64,000 nucleotides of DNA, taken from contig NZ_QHKZ01000005.1 in assembly GCF_003194585.1 (NCBI RefSeq), forward strand, positions 310,001-374,000, in the 5' to 3' direction. The position numbers and the translations under genes were made by a program. Source of the stretch: Nocardioides daejeonensis. GTDB taxonomy: Bacteria > Actinomycetota > Actinomycetes > Propionibacteriales > Nocardioidaceae. Below, piece by piece: positions 1 through 9,949 of the stretch. The notes below the pieces were generated by a model. The model was given only the letters and a program-made list of their open reading frames with translations. It had not been told where the DNA came from and ran no database searches. The first letter of the stretch is position 1. Each line of letters starts with the position of its first letter.

Positions 1-2
1 CG

Positions 3-1340
3 GTCGAAGTCGTCGCGATCTTCAGCGACGCCAGTCCGCTCCTGCCGGGCAACGTCGTCAAGGCGGCGGGCGTCAACGTCGGCACGATCGACGACATCGA
101 GGTCGAAGGTGGTCAGGCACGCGTCACGATGAAGCTCGACCGCTCGGTGTTGCCACTACACAAGGACGTCACAGCCACCATCACGACACAGGACCTGCTC
201 GGCGAGCGCTTCGTGCGGCTCGACCGCGGAACCGCTGAGCAGCCCGAGCTCGGCTCGCCGATGGTCATTCCGCAGAGCCAGACCTCCCGTGTCGTCGACC
301 TCCAGGACGTGCTGAACTCGGTGGACACGCCGACCGCGGAAGGGCTCTCCGCGCTGGTCACGGAGAGTGGCGAAGCATTGCGCGGCCACGGCAAGAAGAC
401 AGATGCCGCTTTGGCCGCGCTCGCTCCCGCGATGCGGCAGGCCGACGACCTCGCTGCGATCCTGCGTGACCAGAACGCCCTGCTGGGGCGGCTGGTTGAC
501 ACCGCCACGCCGGTGGCGAGTGCTCTGGCTGCCGGCGACGGCAAGGACATGGACAAGCTGGTCGACTCCGCGACCGAGTTGCTCGAGACGCTGGCCGGAG
601 AGAGAGATGCGCTGCGTGCCTCCCTCAACGAACTGCCCTCGACCCTCGAGGGGGCACGGGCGACGCTCGCAGAACTGGCTGGGGTGACCGGTCCCGCCAC
701 CCGCACCTTGCGTGAGCTGCGTCCGGTGACCGGCGACCTCTCCACCATCAGTGGCGAGCTGACCCGCTTCGCCGACGCCGCCGACCCCGCACTGGGCTCG
801 CTGCCGCCGGTCCTGAAGGAGGCCAAGCGTCTCCTCGACGCCGCGGCCCCGGTCGTCTCCGCCTTGCGGCCGGCCGGTGACGGATTGGTCTCGACCTCGC
901 GGTCGGCCGATCAGCTCACCAGCGGCTCGTTGAGCGGCAAGAGCCTGACCGATCTCATGGAGTTCGTGAAGGGTTGGTCGCTGGCGACCAGCGACTACGA
1001 CGCTATCAGCCACTACTTCAAGGCCATGGTGCCACTCTCGCCGAACGCGTTGGGTGACACCGCGGCCGGCCTGCTGCCGATCCTGCCCGACGACATACTG
1101 CACGGGCTGCCGGTGCCGACCGCTCCCGACCTCAACCTGCCCGGTCGCGACGACAACGAGCCCGAGCCGGACAAGAGCGGAACCGACAACGGGGCCGGCA
1201 AGTCCGACCCGACCGGCCTGGGTGCCTTGCTCGACGGCTTGCTCGGTGGTGGCAAGAAGCAGCAACAGCAGAGTGCGACCGGTCTCACCGCTACCCAGGA
1301 ACAGAGCCTGATCCAGCAGATCCTTGGAGGCCTGCAGTGA
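3..1340 (+). CDS. MCE-family protein, 5' truncated
   Basis: The reading frame is open from base 3, so the gene begins before the window. The first 45 or so visible residues form the second half of an MCE domain (LLPGNVVKAAGVNVGTIDDI), followed after base 129 by the end of that domain (the ERFVRLDRGT stretch), a long helical segment and a Pro/Asp-rich tail with a Gln run. MCE proteins assemble into an envelope-spanning channel that passes lipids to a YrbE/Mkl-type ABC importer. Four more MCE genes follow, so this is probably the second of the usual six (MceB position), which is inferred from order only. The internal ATG at 129 is not the true start. The stop overlaps the next start (GTGA at 1337). 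Confidence 0.9.
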   Translation, partial: VEVVAIFSDASPLLPGNVVKAAGVNVGTIDDIEVEGGQARVTMKLDRSVLPLHKDVTATITTQDLLGERFVRLDRGTAEQPELGSPMVIPQSQTSRVVDLQDVLNSVDTPTAEGLSALVTESGEALRGHGKKTDAALAALAPAMRQADDLAAILRDQNALLGRLVDTATPVASALAAGDGKDMDKLVDSATELLETLAGERDALRASLNELPSTLEGARATLAELAGVTGPATRTLRELRPVTGDLSTISGELTRFADAADPALGSLPPVLKEAKRLLDAAAPVVSALRPAGDGLVSTSRSADQLTSGSLSGKSLTDLMEFVKGWSLATSDYDAISHYFKAMVPLSPNALGDTAAGLLPILPDDILHGLPVPTAPDLNLPGRDDNEPEPDKSGTDNGAGKSDPTGLGALLDGLLGGGKKQQQQSATGLTATQEQSLIQQILGGLQ

Positions 1341-2641
1341 CCACCAAAGTGACCCCCGAGCTGCGCAATCGCGCGCTTGCCTTTCGAGCAGGTCTCGTCG
1401 TGCTTGCCGCGATCATGGTGCTGGTCTACGTGACCTTCAAGGCACAGACCGGCCTTCCGATGCGCACGACCACGAAGGTCCAAGCCATCGTCTCCGACGT
1501 TCACTCGTTGCGTGTCAACGACGCCGTGCGACACCACAGTTCGCGGATCGGGCGCGTCAGCGACATCGAGTACAAGGACGACGCGGCGCTGGTCACGATG
1601 GAGCTCGACGGCGACGTCGACGTCTATCGGGACGCGACAGCGGCGATCTGGGACCTTTCGGCACTGGCCACCAAGTTCGTCGAGTTGAACCCGGGCACGT
1701 CGGAGAGCGGCCGCCTCGGCAATGCCCCGATAGCGCTCGCCCAGACTTCGGACTCCTCCGACCTGTACGAGGTGCTCGACATCCTCGACAAGCCCACACG
1801 GGATCGCGCCACCAGCACCCTGCGTGAGGTCGGTGGGGGTATGGCCGGCCACGGTGGCGATCTCGCCGCCTTCCTCGACAGCGCCCCCGACGTGCTCAAG
1901 GACCTGGGCACCGTCTCCGGTGCGCTCTCCTCGCCCGACGCCGAACTGCCCGAGTTGCTTGCCGAGGCGAACGTCCTGGCCGGTCGGTTCCAGGGCAGGG
2001 AGACCGAGTTGGCCGAGTTGATCGACCACACGGCCGAGACGCTGGACGCTTTCGCGGTCGACGAGGGCAGTGCCCTGCACGACACCGTGGTGCGGCTGCC
2101 CGAGACGCTGTCCACGGCACGAGGGGCCTTGGAGGAGTTGCGAGGTCCGCTCGCCAACACGCGCAAGGCGGTCGAGGCGCTCGAACCGGGCGCGGTCTCC
2201 TTGGCCCGCTCCGAGGACGACTTGCGCAGCTTCCTGCGCGAGGCGGTGCCGGTGGCCGACCAGGTGCCCCCGGTGGCCAAGCAGGCGGTGCCGTCGGTGA
2301 AGGCACTGACCGGCGCGATGACCGATGCGCGTCCGGTGGCGCCTCAGGTGGCCACGGCGGTAGGTGATCTCATCGCGCCGCTGCGGGTCCTGGCGCCGTA
2401 CGCACCCGACCTGGCCTCGCTCTTTCTCCGCGGCGCCAGCTTCGTCTCCCAGGGACCGAATCCCGGCGTCCGCTATGCCCGGCTCGGGATCACGCCCGGC
2501 GTGAACACCGTCACCGGTGGACTGCTCAACTCACGGGATCTCCCGCAGAACCAGTACCCGCGCCCCGGTGAGGCTCAGCATGACCGTGCCAAGGGCCTGC
2601 TGCCCGTCGGCCTCCAGTTCGGATTGGGGAAGCAGCAATGA
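1337..2641 (+). CDS. MCE-family protein (second visible)
   Basis: The product is 434 residues. One N-terminal membrane helix lies at about residues 18-36, and an MCE domain at about 40-125 contains VQAIVSDVHSLRVNDAVRH and ends in the typical FVELNPGT. The rest is a long alpha-helical region and a short C-terminal tail. It should sit in the cytoplasmic membrane with the MCE domain outside, as one subunit of the hetero-hexameric lipid-import channel. The GTG start overlaps the preceding stop by four bases and its own stop overlaps the next ATG, so translation is coupled. There is no lipobox, so this is not the lipoprotein (MceE-type) member. Confidence 0.92.
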   Translation: MTTKVTPELRNRALAFRAGLVVLAAIMVLVYVTFKAQTGLPMRTTTKVQAIVSDVHSLRVNDAVRHHSSRIGRVSDIEYKDDAALVTMELDGDVDVYRDATAAIWDLSALATKFVELNPGTSESGRLGNAPIALAQTSDSSDLYEVLDILDKPTRDRATSTLREVGGGMAGHGGDLAAFLDSAPDVLKDLGTVSGALSSPDAELPELLAEANVLAGRFQGRETELAELIDHTAETLDAFAVDEGSALHDTVVRLPETLSTARGALEELRGPLANTRKAVEALEPGAVSLARSEDDLRSFLREAVPVADQVPPVAKQAVPSVKALTGAMTDARPVAPQVATAVGDLIAPLRVLAPYAPDLASLFLRGASFVSQGPNPGVRYARLGITPGVNTVTGGLLNSRDLPQNQYPRPGEAQHDRAKGLLPVGLQFGLGKQQ

Positions 2642-4074
2642 CCACCCGCATCTCTAACCGCAAGCGAATCACGCAAGCCTCGCCGAAAGCGAAGGGCACC
2701 GTCGTGATGGTGCTGTTGTTGCTCTTCGCCCTGGGGGCGTTCAACCGCCCTCGTATCGAGACGACCCTCTCGGGCGGGGAGAAGCTCAACGCGGAGTTCA
2801 GCCGCGCCTACAAGCTCTCGCCCTTCCAGAGCGTGGTGAAGCTGGCCGGGGTCGAGGTGGGCACGGTCACCTCCGTGGACGCGGAGGGCGGCAACTCGGT
2901 CGTCGAGATGAAGCTCGACGACGGTGTGCTGGGAAAGCTCGGCACCGAGCCCGAGGCCAACATCCGACCGACCCTGGTTCTCGGGGGCAAGTACTACGTC
3001 GAGTTGGTGCGTGGCGGTGAGAAGGGTCAGCCCCGCGAGGGCAGCACCATCCCGCTCAAGCGCACCGCGGTGCCGGTCGAGCTGGACCGGGTGATCTCTG
3101 CCGTCACTCCGGACGCCGCCAAGTCGGTCAGTGGCACGGTGAAGGGCCTGGAGGAGTCCTTCGGCAAGGAAGGCCGGGCCGCGACCCAGCGCCTGCTTCG
3201 CGACGGGCCGAGCACTTTCGAGGGTGCGACCGAGGTGCTGGCCGGCCTGCGGGGCAACGACCCGAAGCAGGATCTGACCAATGTCGTGGTCGGTCTCCAG
3301 AACACGGCCGCCGCCTTGAACGAGAACCCGCAGCAGTGGGACGGCATCTTGAAGGATCTGGCCGCGACCGCGTCGGTCCTGGCTGGCGGCGCCCAGCCGC
3401 TCGCCGCCACCGTCCGCACCGGCCCGGAGACGTTGGCCGAGACGCGCGGTGGACTTCAGGATCTCGACGGGACCCTGGACCGACTGGAGACGACGGCGGG
3501 CTCCTTCCGCGAGAGCGCGAAGGCGCTGGCTCCGCTGCTCACCCAGTTGGATCCGGTGCTGGTGCGCGCTCGACCCGTGATCCGTGACGCTCGTGCCGTC
3601 GCCCGCGATGCGCGGCCGCTTGTCCAGGACCTGCTGCCGGCCTCTCGTGAGGCGGTGAAGCTCGTCGACGACGTCAAGGGTCCGGTGCTCGACCGGCTCA
3701 GTGGCCCGGTCACGACCGCCGTGCTCTCACCGTGGCACGGGAGCGGCGTCTATCAGGGCGGTGGCAACGACCACACGCTCTACGAGGAGACCGGCTACCT
3801 GTTGGCCGACATCGCTGACGTCTTCAAGTTCCACGACCACAACGGCGCCATGGGTCGCCTGATGGCTGGTGTCGGCCTCAGCACACCAGGCGGTGTCCTG
3901 GGCTACTCGCTGGAAGAGCTCCTCGAGGGCAACGGCCTGCAGCTGCCGGCCGGTCCGCAGGAGGGGGCGAACGAGAACGAGCCCCCGCCGCCACTCAACC
4001 TAACGCCGTCCTACACCGAGAAGTCGCTCTTCGAGGAGCTCGCGCTGCCGCTCGTCACGATGGGAGCACACTGA
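2638..4074 (+). CDS. MCE-family protein (third visible)
   Basis: The product is 478 residues, the longest MCE member here. A basic N-terminus precedes a membrane helix at about residues 21-38, then an MCE domain (SPFQSVVKLAGVEVGTVTSV, then KYYVELVRGG). A long helical stretch repeats LDPVL/ARPVIRDARAVARDARPL-like heptads that would form the coiled needle. The C-terminal 100 residues are different: Gly/His rich, then Pro-rich. The ATG overlaps the upstream stop (ATGA) and the stop shares one base with the next ATG, so it belongs to the same transcript. Confidence 0.92.
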   Translation: MTTRISNRKRITQASPKAKGTVVMVLLLLFALGAFNRPRIETTLSGGEKLNAEFSRAYKLSPFQSVVKLAGVEVGTVTSVDAEGGNSVVEMKLDDGVLGKLGTEPEANIRPTLVLGGKYYVELVRGGEKGQPREGSTIPLKRTAVPVELDRVISAVTPDAAKSVSGTVKGLEESFGKEGRAATQRLLRDGPSTFEGATEVLAGLRGNDPKQDLTNVVVGLQNTAAALNENPQQWDGILKDLAATASVLAGGAQPLAATVRTGPETLAETRGGLQDLDGTLDRLETTAGSFRESAKALAPLLTQLDPVLVRARPVIRDARAVARDARPLVQDLLPASREAVKLVDDVKGPVLDRLSGPVTTAVLSPWHGSGVYQGGGNDHTLYEETGYLLADIADVFKFHDHNGAMGRLMAGVGLSTPGGVLGYSLEELLEGNGLQLPAGPQEGANENEPPPPLNLTPSYTEKSLFEELALPLVTMGAH

Positions 4075-5327
4075 TGACTGACAACAGCCGCTTCGGGGCA
4101 GCGATCGAGCGGATGCGGACCGTACCCGGCCTCGGGCGCGACGTCACCGCCCTGGTCGTGATGATCGCACTCGGCCTGGTGGCCACGGTGCTGATCAAGG
4201 CGCAGCTCGGTGGGTCCACGCCGTGGGCCGACACCACCGTTGTGCGCGCCGAGGTCGCGGAGATCCCGGGCCTCAACCCGAACAGCCAGAACAGCGTCAC
4301 CATCGCCGGTGTCAAGGTCGGCACGGTCACGGAGGCGGAGGCAACCGACCGGGGTACGGCGCTGGTGACCCTGGTCCTGGAGGGCAACTACCAGGTCCAC
4401 CAGGACGCCCGCGTGGTGCTGCGACCCAAGAACGCACTCAACGAGATGCAGGTCGAGCTCAACCCGGGTACCTCCAAGGCCCCGAGGCTGGCCGAGCGTG
4501 GAGTGATCCCGCTCAACCAGACGGAGCGTCCGGTTCAGGCCGACGAGGTGCTCGAGCACCTCGATGAGCGTTCACAGCTCGCGCTGACCGACCTTCTGCT
4601 CGAATCCGACGTGGCGCTCGCGCGGGCGCCGCAGCACCTACCGAAGGGGCTCGACGCCACCTCCGACACGCTCGGCACGTTGCGGCCGGTGGTCGAGGAG
4701 CTGCGCGGGCGTCGTGCCAAGATCGCCGACCTCGTCTCGGCACTGTCGACGATCTCGACGGCGGTCGGCAAGAACGACGAGCGGATCACCCGTTTGGCGA
4801 GCTCGACCAGCACCACGCTGGCGACCTTGGCCGGCAGTGACGATCAGTTGCGGGCGACCCTGCGTAGCCTGCCCGGGTTCACCGGCGAGTTGCGCAACGC
4901 GATGCGCGGTACCCGGCAGCTCACCGCGCAGTTGGACCCGACCTTGGACGGTCTGCACGCCGCGTCCGGAGAGTTGCCCCGCGCCTTGAAGCGTCTTCAG
5001 TCGACGGTCACCAGCCTCGACGAGACCGTCGTTGCGGCTCGTCCCGCCCTGGACCGCGCGGTGCCGGTGGTCAGGGATCTGCGGCCGTTGGTCAACGACG
5101 TCCGGAGCGCGATGGGCCCGCTGGCCAATATCGGTGGCCGGCTCGACCAGGACACCCAGACCGTGATGACCTATCTGACCGCGATCAAGGCGTTCGTCTA
5201 CAACACGTCCTCCGTCTTCGGGGCCGGTGATGCGAACGGCAGCATCATCCGAGGTCACCTCATGGTGCCGCTCCCGGGTGCGGGCGTACTGCCGAACCGG
5301 ATCGACCAGGGCCGGGGAGGCCAGTGA
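4074..5327 (+). CDS. MCE-family protein (fourth visible)
   Basis: The product is 417 residues. A membrane helix at about 24-42 (VTALVVMIALGLVATVLI) is followed by an MCE domain with ITIAGVKVGTV-like core (NSVTIAGVKVGTVTEAE) and MQVELNPGTS, then a long amphipathic helical region ending in a Gly-rich C-terminus. It fits a MceD-like position in the operon, by order only. It begins in a TGATG junction with the upstream gene, which is typical translational coupling. It is one subunit of the lipid transport channel. Confidence 0.92.
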   Translation: MTDNSRFGAAIERMRTVPGLGRDVTALVVMIALGLVATVLIKAQLGGSTPWADTTVVRAEVAEIPGLNPNSQNSVTIAGVKVGTVTEAEATDRGTALVTLVLEGNYQVHQDARVVLRPKNALNEMQVELNPGTSKAPRLAERGVIPLNQTERPVQADEVLEHLDERSQLALTDLLLESDVALARAPQHLPKGLDATSDTLGTLRPVVEELRGRRAKIADLVSALSTISTAVGKNDERITRLASSTSTTLATLAGSDDQLRATLRSLPGFTGELRNAMRGTRQLTAQLDPTLDGLHAASGELPRALKRLQSTVTSLDETVVAARPALDRAVPVVRDLRPLVNDVRSAMGPLANIGGRLDQDTQTVMTYLTAIKAFVYNTSSVFGAGDANGSIIRGHLMVPLPGAGVLPNRIDQGRGGQ

Positions 5328-6622
5328 TGAAGAACGTCATGAATGGTGTCGGTGGCCGTGTGGCCGTGCTCGTCGCCTTCCTCGCTGTCTGTGGCTTGGC
5401 GTTCGCCTGGCTCCTGGGCGGCACCGGGATCAAGCGGCCCTTCCTCGACGCCGACGAGTACACCGCCACGGTGACGATCAAGGACGTCGACAACCTGGTG
5501 CATGCGAGCCAGGTGCAGATCGCCGGTGTCAAGGTCGGCGGAGTGCGCGAGGTCGAGCAGACCTCCGATGGCCTGAAGGTGACCTTCACCGTCGACGACG
5601 AGGTAGCGCCCCTGCACGACGGAGTCCAGGTGCGAGTCGGCGAGCGCTCGCTGGTGGGCGAGACCTACCTGGCCCTCACCGACGGCGACGGACCCGCACT
5701 GCGGTCCGGCGCCGCACTGCCCGACAAGGCGGTCCAGCCGAGTGTCCAGTTGCGCGACGTGATGGCAGACCTCGACCCGGAGACCCGTGAGAAGGCAGGC
5801 AAGCTGCTGCGCTCGTTGGGAAAGGGGACGACCGGTGCGGGTCCCTCCGTCGACCGTTTGCTCGATGGACTCGGTGATCTCGGCGCGGAGGGGCACACCG
5901 CCCTGGACGCGATCGCAGCGCAGTCCGACGACCTGGAGTTGCTGGCCCGCCAGACCACGCAGGTGCTCGACGCCCTCGACACCGGGCAGGGTCTGTTGGC
6001 CACGCTGGTGGGCGACGCCAACCGCCTGACGCGGGCTACGGCCGGCCAGAGCGCGGCGATCGCGGCGACGATGCGCCAGGCGCCCGAGGTGCTGGACCAG
6101 GCGAAGGTTGCGACGAGGTCCCTGACCGGCCTTGCGGCCGCGTTGGACCCGGTGGCGGCGGACCTGCGGGCCTCGGCCCCGGACCTCACCACAGCGCTGC
6201 GTGAGCTCCCGGCCACCACCGCCGACCTCGACGGCATGTTGGCCCCGCTCTCCGGTGTGCTGGACCGAGCCCCGGGCACCTTGAAGCGGGTGCCGACCTT
6301 CAGCCGCGACGTCAGCGACATCTCCCCGACCGCGCTCGGCACGTTGGCCGACGTCAACCCGATGCTCGCCTACATCGAGCCCTACGGGCCGGAGCTGGCG
6401 GCGTACTTCGCCAACTTCAACGCGGTGCTCAACTACCGCGACGAGAGCGGTGCCTACTACCTGCGGCTGACCCCGTTGGTGAACACCCACTCGCCGCAGC
6501 TTCCGATCTCCACCAACGGGCTGCTCGGCAACTATCAGAACGCCTACCCGGCACCTGGCACCGGGGCAACCCCGGGGCCGTTCAAGGGCGAGTACCCACG
6601 CATCCTGCGGCAAGGGAACTGA
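5327..6622 (+). CDS. MCE-family protein (fifth visible, probably last)
   Basis: The product is 431 residues from the ATG at 5327, which overlaps the upstream stop by one base; a GTG three bases earlier is also possible. A membrane helix lies at about 10-30. The MCE domain follows with VHASQVQIAGVKVGGV and SLVGETYLALTDG. The remainder is helical with a conserved C-terminal NYRDESGAYYLRL segment, which resembles the conserved tail of terminal MCE proteins such as the Ala-Tyr rich end of the second protein here (GVRYARLGIT). It probably occupies the MceF place. The next gene starts two bases after its stop. Confidence 0.9.
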   Translation: MKNVMNGVGGRVAVLVAFLAVCGLAFAWLLGGTGIKRPFLDADEYTATVTIKDVDNLVHASQVQIAGVKVGGVREVEQTSDGLKVTFTVDDEVAPLHDGVQVRVGERSLVGETYLALTDGDGPALRSGAALPDKAVQPSVQLRDVMADLDPETREKAGKLLRSLGKGTTGAGPSVDRLLDGLGDLGAEGHTALDAIAAQSDDLELLARQTTQVLDALDTGQGLLATLVGDANRLTRATAGQSAAIAATMRQAPEVLDQAKVATRSLTGLAAALDPVAADLRASAPDLTTALRELPATTADLDGMLAPLSGVLDRAPGTLKRVPTFSRDVSDISPTALGTLADVNPMLAYIEPYGPELAAYFANFNAVLNYRDESGAYYLRLTPLVNTHSPQLPISTNGLLGNYQNAYPAPGTGATPGPFKGEYPRILRQGN

Positions 6623-6623
6623 G

Positions 6624-8906
6624 ATGTCCGTGCGCACCCTCGGCCGCCTGTTGACGGTGGGCGTGCTTCTGGTCCTGGTCGGGCTGGGGCTGGCTCGGGT
6701 GCGCACGGACACCACGGCGTCCTCATTCCTCCCGAAGGACGACGCCACCTCGATCGCCACCAAGGCGGCCGCCCGTTCTTTTGGAGCCGACCCGGTCGTG
6801 GTGGTGGCCGAGTCGACGGAGCCCGGTGCACTGCTCGCGGGGGAGGAGATCCTCAAACTCGTGGGTCTTGAGGGAGCCTTGGCCCAACTCCCCGATGTCT
6901 CGGTGGTCTACGGCCCCGGCACGGTCCTCAACCAGGTTGCCGGGCAAGCGCGGAACCTGTTGGCCACCATCAGCGGCCGCCGTGACGCGCTCATGGAGAC
7001 GGCTCGTCGCAAAGCCCTGGCGGACGGTGCCTCGGCTACACAGGCGAAAGCGGCCGCCGACCGGTCCGTACGTCGCTTCGACCGTCGCTACGGCGGCCTG
7101 CTGGTGCAGGGACTGCCGGCCGGCCTGCCGACGTTGCGCAACGCGGCGTTCGTCCGAGCCGTCGTGCTTGACGCGGACCAGCAACCGCGCCAACAGTGGC
7201 GCTTCGTGGTGCCGCGCGACAACGCCGTCGCGATCGTGATCCGGCCCCGGGACGGTCTCGACCAACGGGCAACCGAGCGTCTGGTCGGAGCCGTCGACAA
7301 GGCGGTCGACGAGGCGGACCTGGATACGTCACGGGTCGTGGTGACCGGCATGCCGGTGGTCGCCTCCGGACTGGCTCAGGTGCTCAAGCGTGAGGCACCG
7401 TTGATCGGTGCGGTCGCCCTCGGCCTGATCACCGGCTGCTACCTGCTGCTGCCGTGGCTGAGGCGCTCCCCGCGCCGGGTGATCCCGATCCTGACCACGC
7501 TGCTTGCCACCAGCGGCACCCTCGCGCTCTTCGGGTGGCTGGATCACCCGGTCTCGCTGGGGGTGGTCGCCTTCCTGCCGATCCTGCTCGGAACCGGGAG
7601 TGACTTCCCTGCTTATCTGACCCGCGGCGCTGATCGGCGCATCGTGATCGTCACCGGGCTCGCCGCCGCTGCCGGCTTCGGCACCCTGGCATTCTCGCCG
7701 GTTCCGCTGGTCCGAGAGTTGGGGATCGCCCTGATGGTCGGCATCGTGTTGACCCTGCTGGTCGGTGTCGTGCTGGCCCGCATCTGGACACAGCCGGCGG
7801 TGCGGCCCACGCTGGTGGAGGGGACCGACGCTCTGCCGCGAACGAGCATGGGACGACCCGCCCGCCTGCTCCTGGTGGGCACGGCGAGCCTGTTGGCCAT
7901 TGCCGGGTGGAGCGTTCTGCCGCGGCTGGAGATCGAGGCGAGCCCCGAGAGGCTGATCGCCGGCGCCCCGGCGATGGAGTCGGTCGATCAGGCCGAAGAG
8001 ATCCTCGGTACCTCCGGCGAGGTGCAACTGCTGGTGCGAGGCGCCCAGGTGCTGACGCCCGAGAGCCTGGACTGGATGCGGCGACTGCAAGAGCTCATCG
8101 TGTTGCGGTTCGGTGATCGGCTGCGACCCGTCGTCAGCCCGCCTTCGTTGCTTGCTTTCCTGGGTGACAAGCCCACGGCGGAGCAGCTCCAGGCGGGCCT
8201 TGCGCAGTTGCCCGGCTATCTGCGTGCTGCCGTACTCGGTGCCGACGGCCGTCAGGCGGTGCTGAGCTTCGGCATCGAGCTCAACGACGTCGCCGCGCAA
8301 CGTGAGCTGCTTGCCCAGATCATGCGGGAAGCTCCTCCACCGCCGGACGGCCTGACCCTGGACGCTGCGGGACTGCCGGTGGTGGCGGCACGCAGCTACG
8401 GGCTGCTCTCGGAGCACCGTTACCTCCATGCCGGGATCGGCATCCTTGCTGCGGGTGCGGTGCTGGTGATCGGGCTGCGTCGGCGTCGCGAGGCGGCATT
8501 GGCCGTGTCGGCCGCCTTGCTCGCGACCGGTTGGGGCTTCCTGGGGGCCCAACTCCTCGGCATCTCGCTCACGCCGCTCACGCTTGCGCTGGGGTCGCTG
8601 GCGACAGCCACCGCGTGTGAGTTCACGATCCTGCTCGGTGCCGCGCGACACCACCGTCTGCTGCTGCGCTCAGTGCTGGTTGCTGCGGCCGCGGCGACTG
8701 CTGGCTACCTGGCGCTCGCGGTCTCCGAGCTCTCCGTCATCCGCGACTTCGGCCTCTTCTTGGCCGCCACGGTCGGACTGTCGCTACTTGCCTCCTCTCT
8801 TGTTCGGATCCTGCTCCCGGCGACGCTCGCCCCGCGCGAGCGCTCCGACCCTGGGGAACTGGAGCCTCCCTTCGTTCCCCAACCCAAGGTCGAGGTGGTG
8901 GTGTGA
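6624..8906 (+). CDS. MmpL/RND-superfamily transporter
   Basis: The 760-residue product has the RND two-fold layout: one N-terminal helix (about 7-25), a large outside domain, a block of five or six helices (about 255-420, with LLGTGSDFPAYLTRG in the position of the RND helix-4 acidic motif), a second outside domain and another helix block (about 595-740). This is the MmpL/HpnN-like class, which moves lipids or hydrophobic molecules using the proton gradient. Mce operons normally use a YrbE/Mkl ABC importer, so a pump joined directly to the MCE genes suggests it returns, exports or co-handles the same lipid. The ATG follows the last MCE stop by one base and the stop overlaps the next start. 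Confidence 0.88.
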   Translation: MSVRTLGRLLTVGVLLVLVGLGLARVRTDTTASSFLPKDDATSIATKAAARSFGADPVVVVAESTEPGALLAGEEILKLVGLEGALAQLPDVSVVYGPGTVLNQVAGQARNLLATISGRRDALMETARRKALADGASATQAKAAADRSVRRFDRRYGGLLVQGLPAGLPTLRNAAFVRAVVLDADQQPRQQWRFVVPRDNAVAIVIRPRDGLDQRATERLVGAVDKAVDEADLDTSRVVVTGMPVVASGLAQVLKREAPLIGAVALGLITGCYLLLPWLRRSPRRVIPILTTLLATSGTLALFGWLDHPVSLGVVAFLPILLGTGSDFPAYLTRGADRRIVIVTGLAAAAGFGTLAFSPVPLVRELGIALMVGIVLTLLVGVVLARIWTQPAVRPTLVEGTDALPRTSMGRPARLLLVGTASLLAIAGWSVLPRLEIEASPERLIAGAPAMESVDQAEEILGTSGEVQLLVRGAQVLTPESLDWMRRLQELIVLRFGDRLRPVVSPPSLLAFLGDKPTAEQLQAGLAQLPGYLRAAVLGADGRQAVLSFGIELNDVAAQRELLAQIMREAPPPPDGLTLDAAGLPVVAARSYGLLSEHRYLHAGIGILAAGAVLVIGLRRRREAALAVSAALLATGWGFLGAQLLGISLTPLTLALGSLATATACEFTILLGAARHHRLLLRSVLVAAAAATAGYLALAVSELSVIRDFGLFLAATVGLSLLASSLVRILLPATLAPRERSDPGELEPPFVPQPKVEVVV

Positions 8907-9949
8907 TGGATCTGCGCAAGCTTCTCAGCCCGGCGCGCACCCGCGTGCTGGTCGGACTGATGGCGCTCGTGGTGCTCCTCGGTGCTGGTTGGGTGGTGCA
9001 CGATCGGATGACCGGACTGCCCGACGATGCGGCGCTGCGTTACGACGGCCATGTCGTGACCAAGTCGGAGCTGGACCGGCGCGCCGACACGTTGAACGCG
9101 CTCTATGGAATCGCGAAGCCCACCGATGCCGCGGCGCGAGGCGACTTCCAACGCGACATCGCCAAGTCGGTCGCGGTCAGCCTGATCCTGGACAAGGCGG
9201 CGAGGGACCGCCACATCTCGATCAGCGAGAAGTCGGCCCGCGACACCCTCGCCTCGATGCTCGCTGCCCAGCTGGGGCCTGAGCCGCGTCGCGCCTTCGA
9301 GCAGCTGTTGACCGAGTTCGGCGTCAGCGAGGGCGACATTCTTGGCGAGATCCGGCGCCAGCAGGCGATCGCACAGCTCTTCAAGTCGGTGACCCAGAAG
9401 ACGGTCGATGGGGTGAGCGTTGCCGACGCCCAAGCCCGCTACGACGCCGACCCTGCCGCTTTCGCCCGCCCCGAGCGGCGCAAGATCGCCAACATCGTCG
9501 TCGCCGAACGCAGCGAAGCGCGGCGCCTCCTTGCCCGGGCACGTGCTGGAGACGGATTCGCTGCCCTCGCCCGGGAGATGTCGCTGGACGACGCCACGCG
9601 TGCCAAGGGAGGGTTGCTCGGCGTGGTCACCGCGAACGACCTCGACGTCACTTACAGCAAGGCAGCGTTCCGTGTGGAAGCCGGTGATTTCTTCGGCCCG
9701 GTACAGACCGCCTACGGATGGAATGTCGGAGCGGTGCTTCAGGTGCTGCCCGGACGGGCATTGCCCTTCAGCAAGGTCCAAGCGGACGCCCTCGACGTCG
9801 TACGGTCCGAACGTGCGTTGACGACCTGGCGGGAGTGGCTTGCCCGGCAGATCAAGGACGCCGAGGTCGAGTACGCCGATGACTACCGACCGGAGCATCC
9901 CGACGAGCCTCCGGCCGAGGTCGGTCCGAGCACTGGAGGCGTGCGGTGA
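8906..9949 (+). CDS. membrane-anchored parvulin-type (SurA-like) peptidyl-prolyl isomerase
   Basis: The product is 347 residues from ATG 8906 (TGATG overlap); a GTG at 8903 would add one residue. An N-terminal helix at about 12-32 should anchor it outside the membrane. Residues about 40-165 look like a SurA N-terminal chaperone region (SELDRRADTLNALYGI and following helices). Residues about 185-285 form a parvulin (PPIC) domain: RRKIANIVVAERSEARRLL, then FAALAREMSLD and KGGLLGVV, then the FGPVQTAYGWNVG strand. It would fold secreted proteins, most simply the MCE subunits or the pump it is encoded with. Whether it keeps isomerase activity cannot be told from sequence alone. Confidence 0.82.
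   Translation: MDLRKLLSPARTRVLVGLMALVVLLGAGWVVHDRMTGLPDDAALRYDGHVVTKSELDRRADTLNALYGIAKPTDAAARGDFQRDIAKSVAVSLILDKAARDRHISISEKSARDTLASMLAAQLGPEPRRAFEQLLTEFGVSEGDILGEIRRQQAIAQLFKSVTQKTVDGVSVADAQARYDADPAAFARPERRKIANIVVAERSEARRLLARARAGDGFAALAREMSLDDATRAKGGLLGVVTANDLDVTYSKAAFRVEAGDFFGPVQTAYGWNVGAVLQVLPGRALPFSKVQADALDVVRSERALTTWREWLARQIKDAEVEYADDYRPEHPDEPPAEVGPSTGGVR

Noticed and set aside
156..1265. Long minus-strand open frame opposite the first MCE gene
   Set aside because: A shadow of high-GC third-position bias; composition is Gln/Arg/His-rich with no domain, and the plus strand carries a clear MCE protein.
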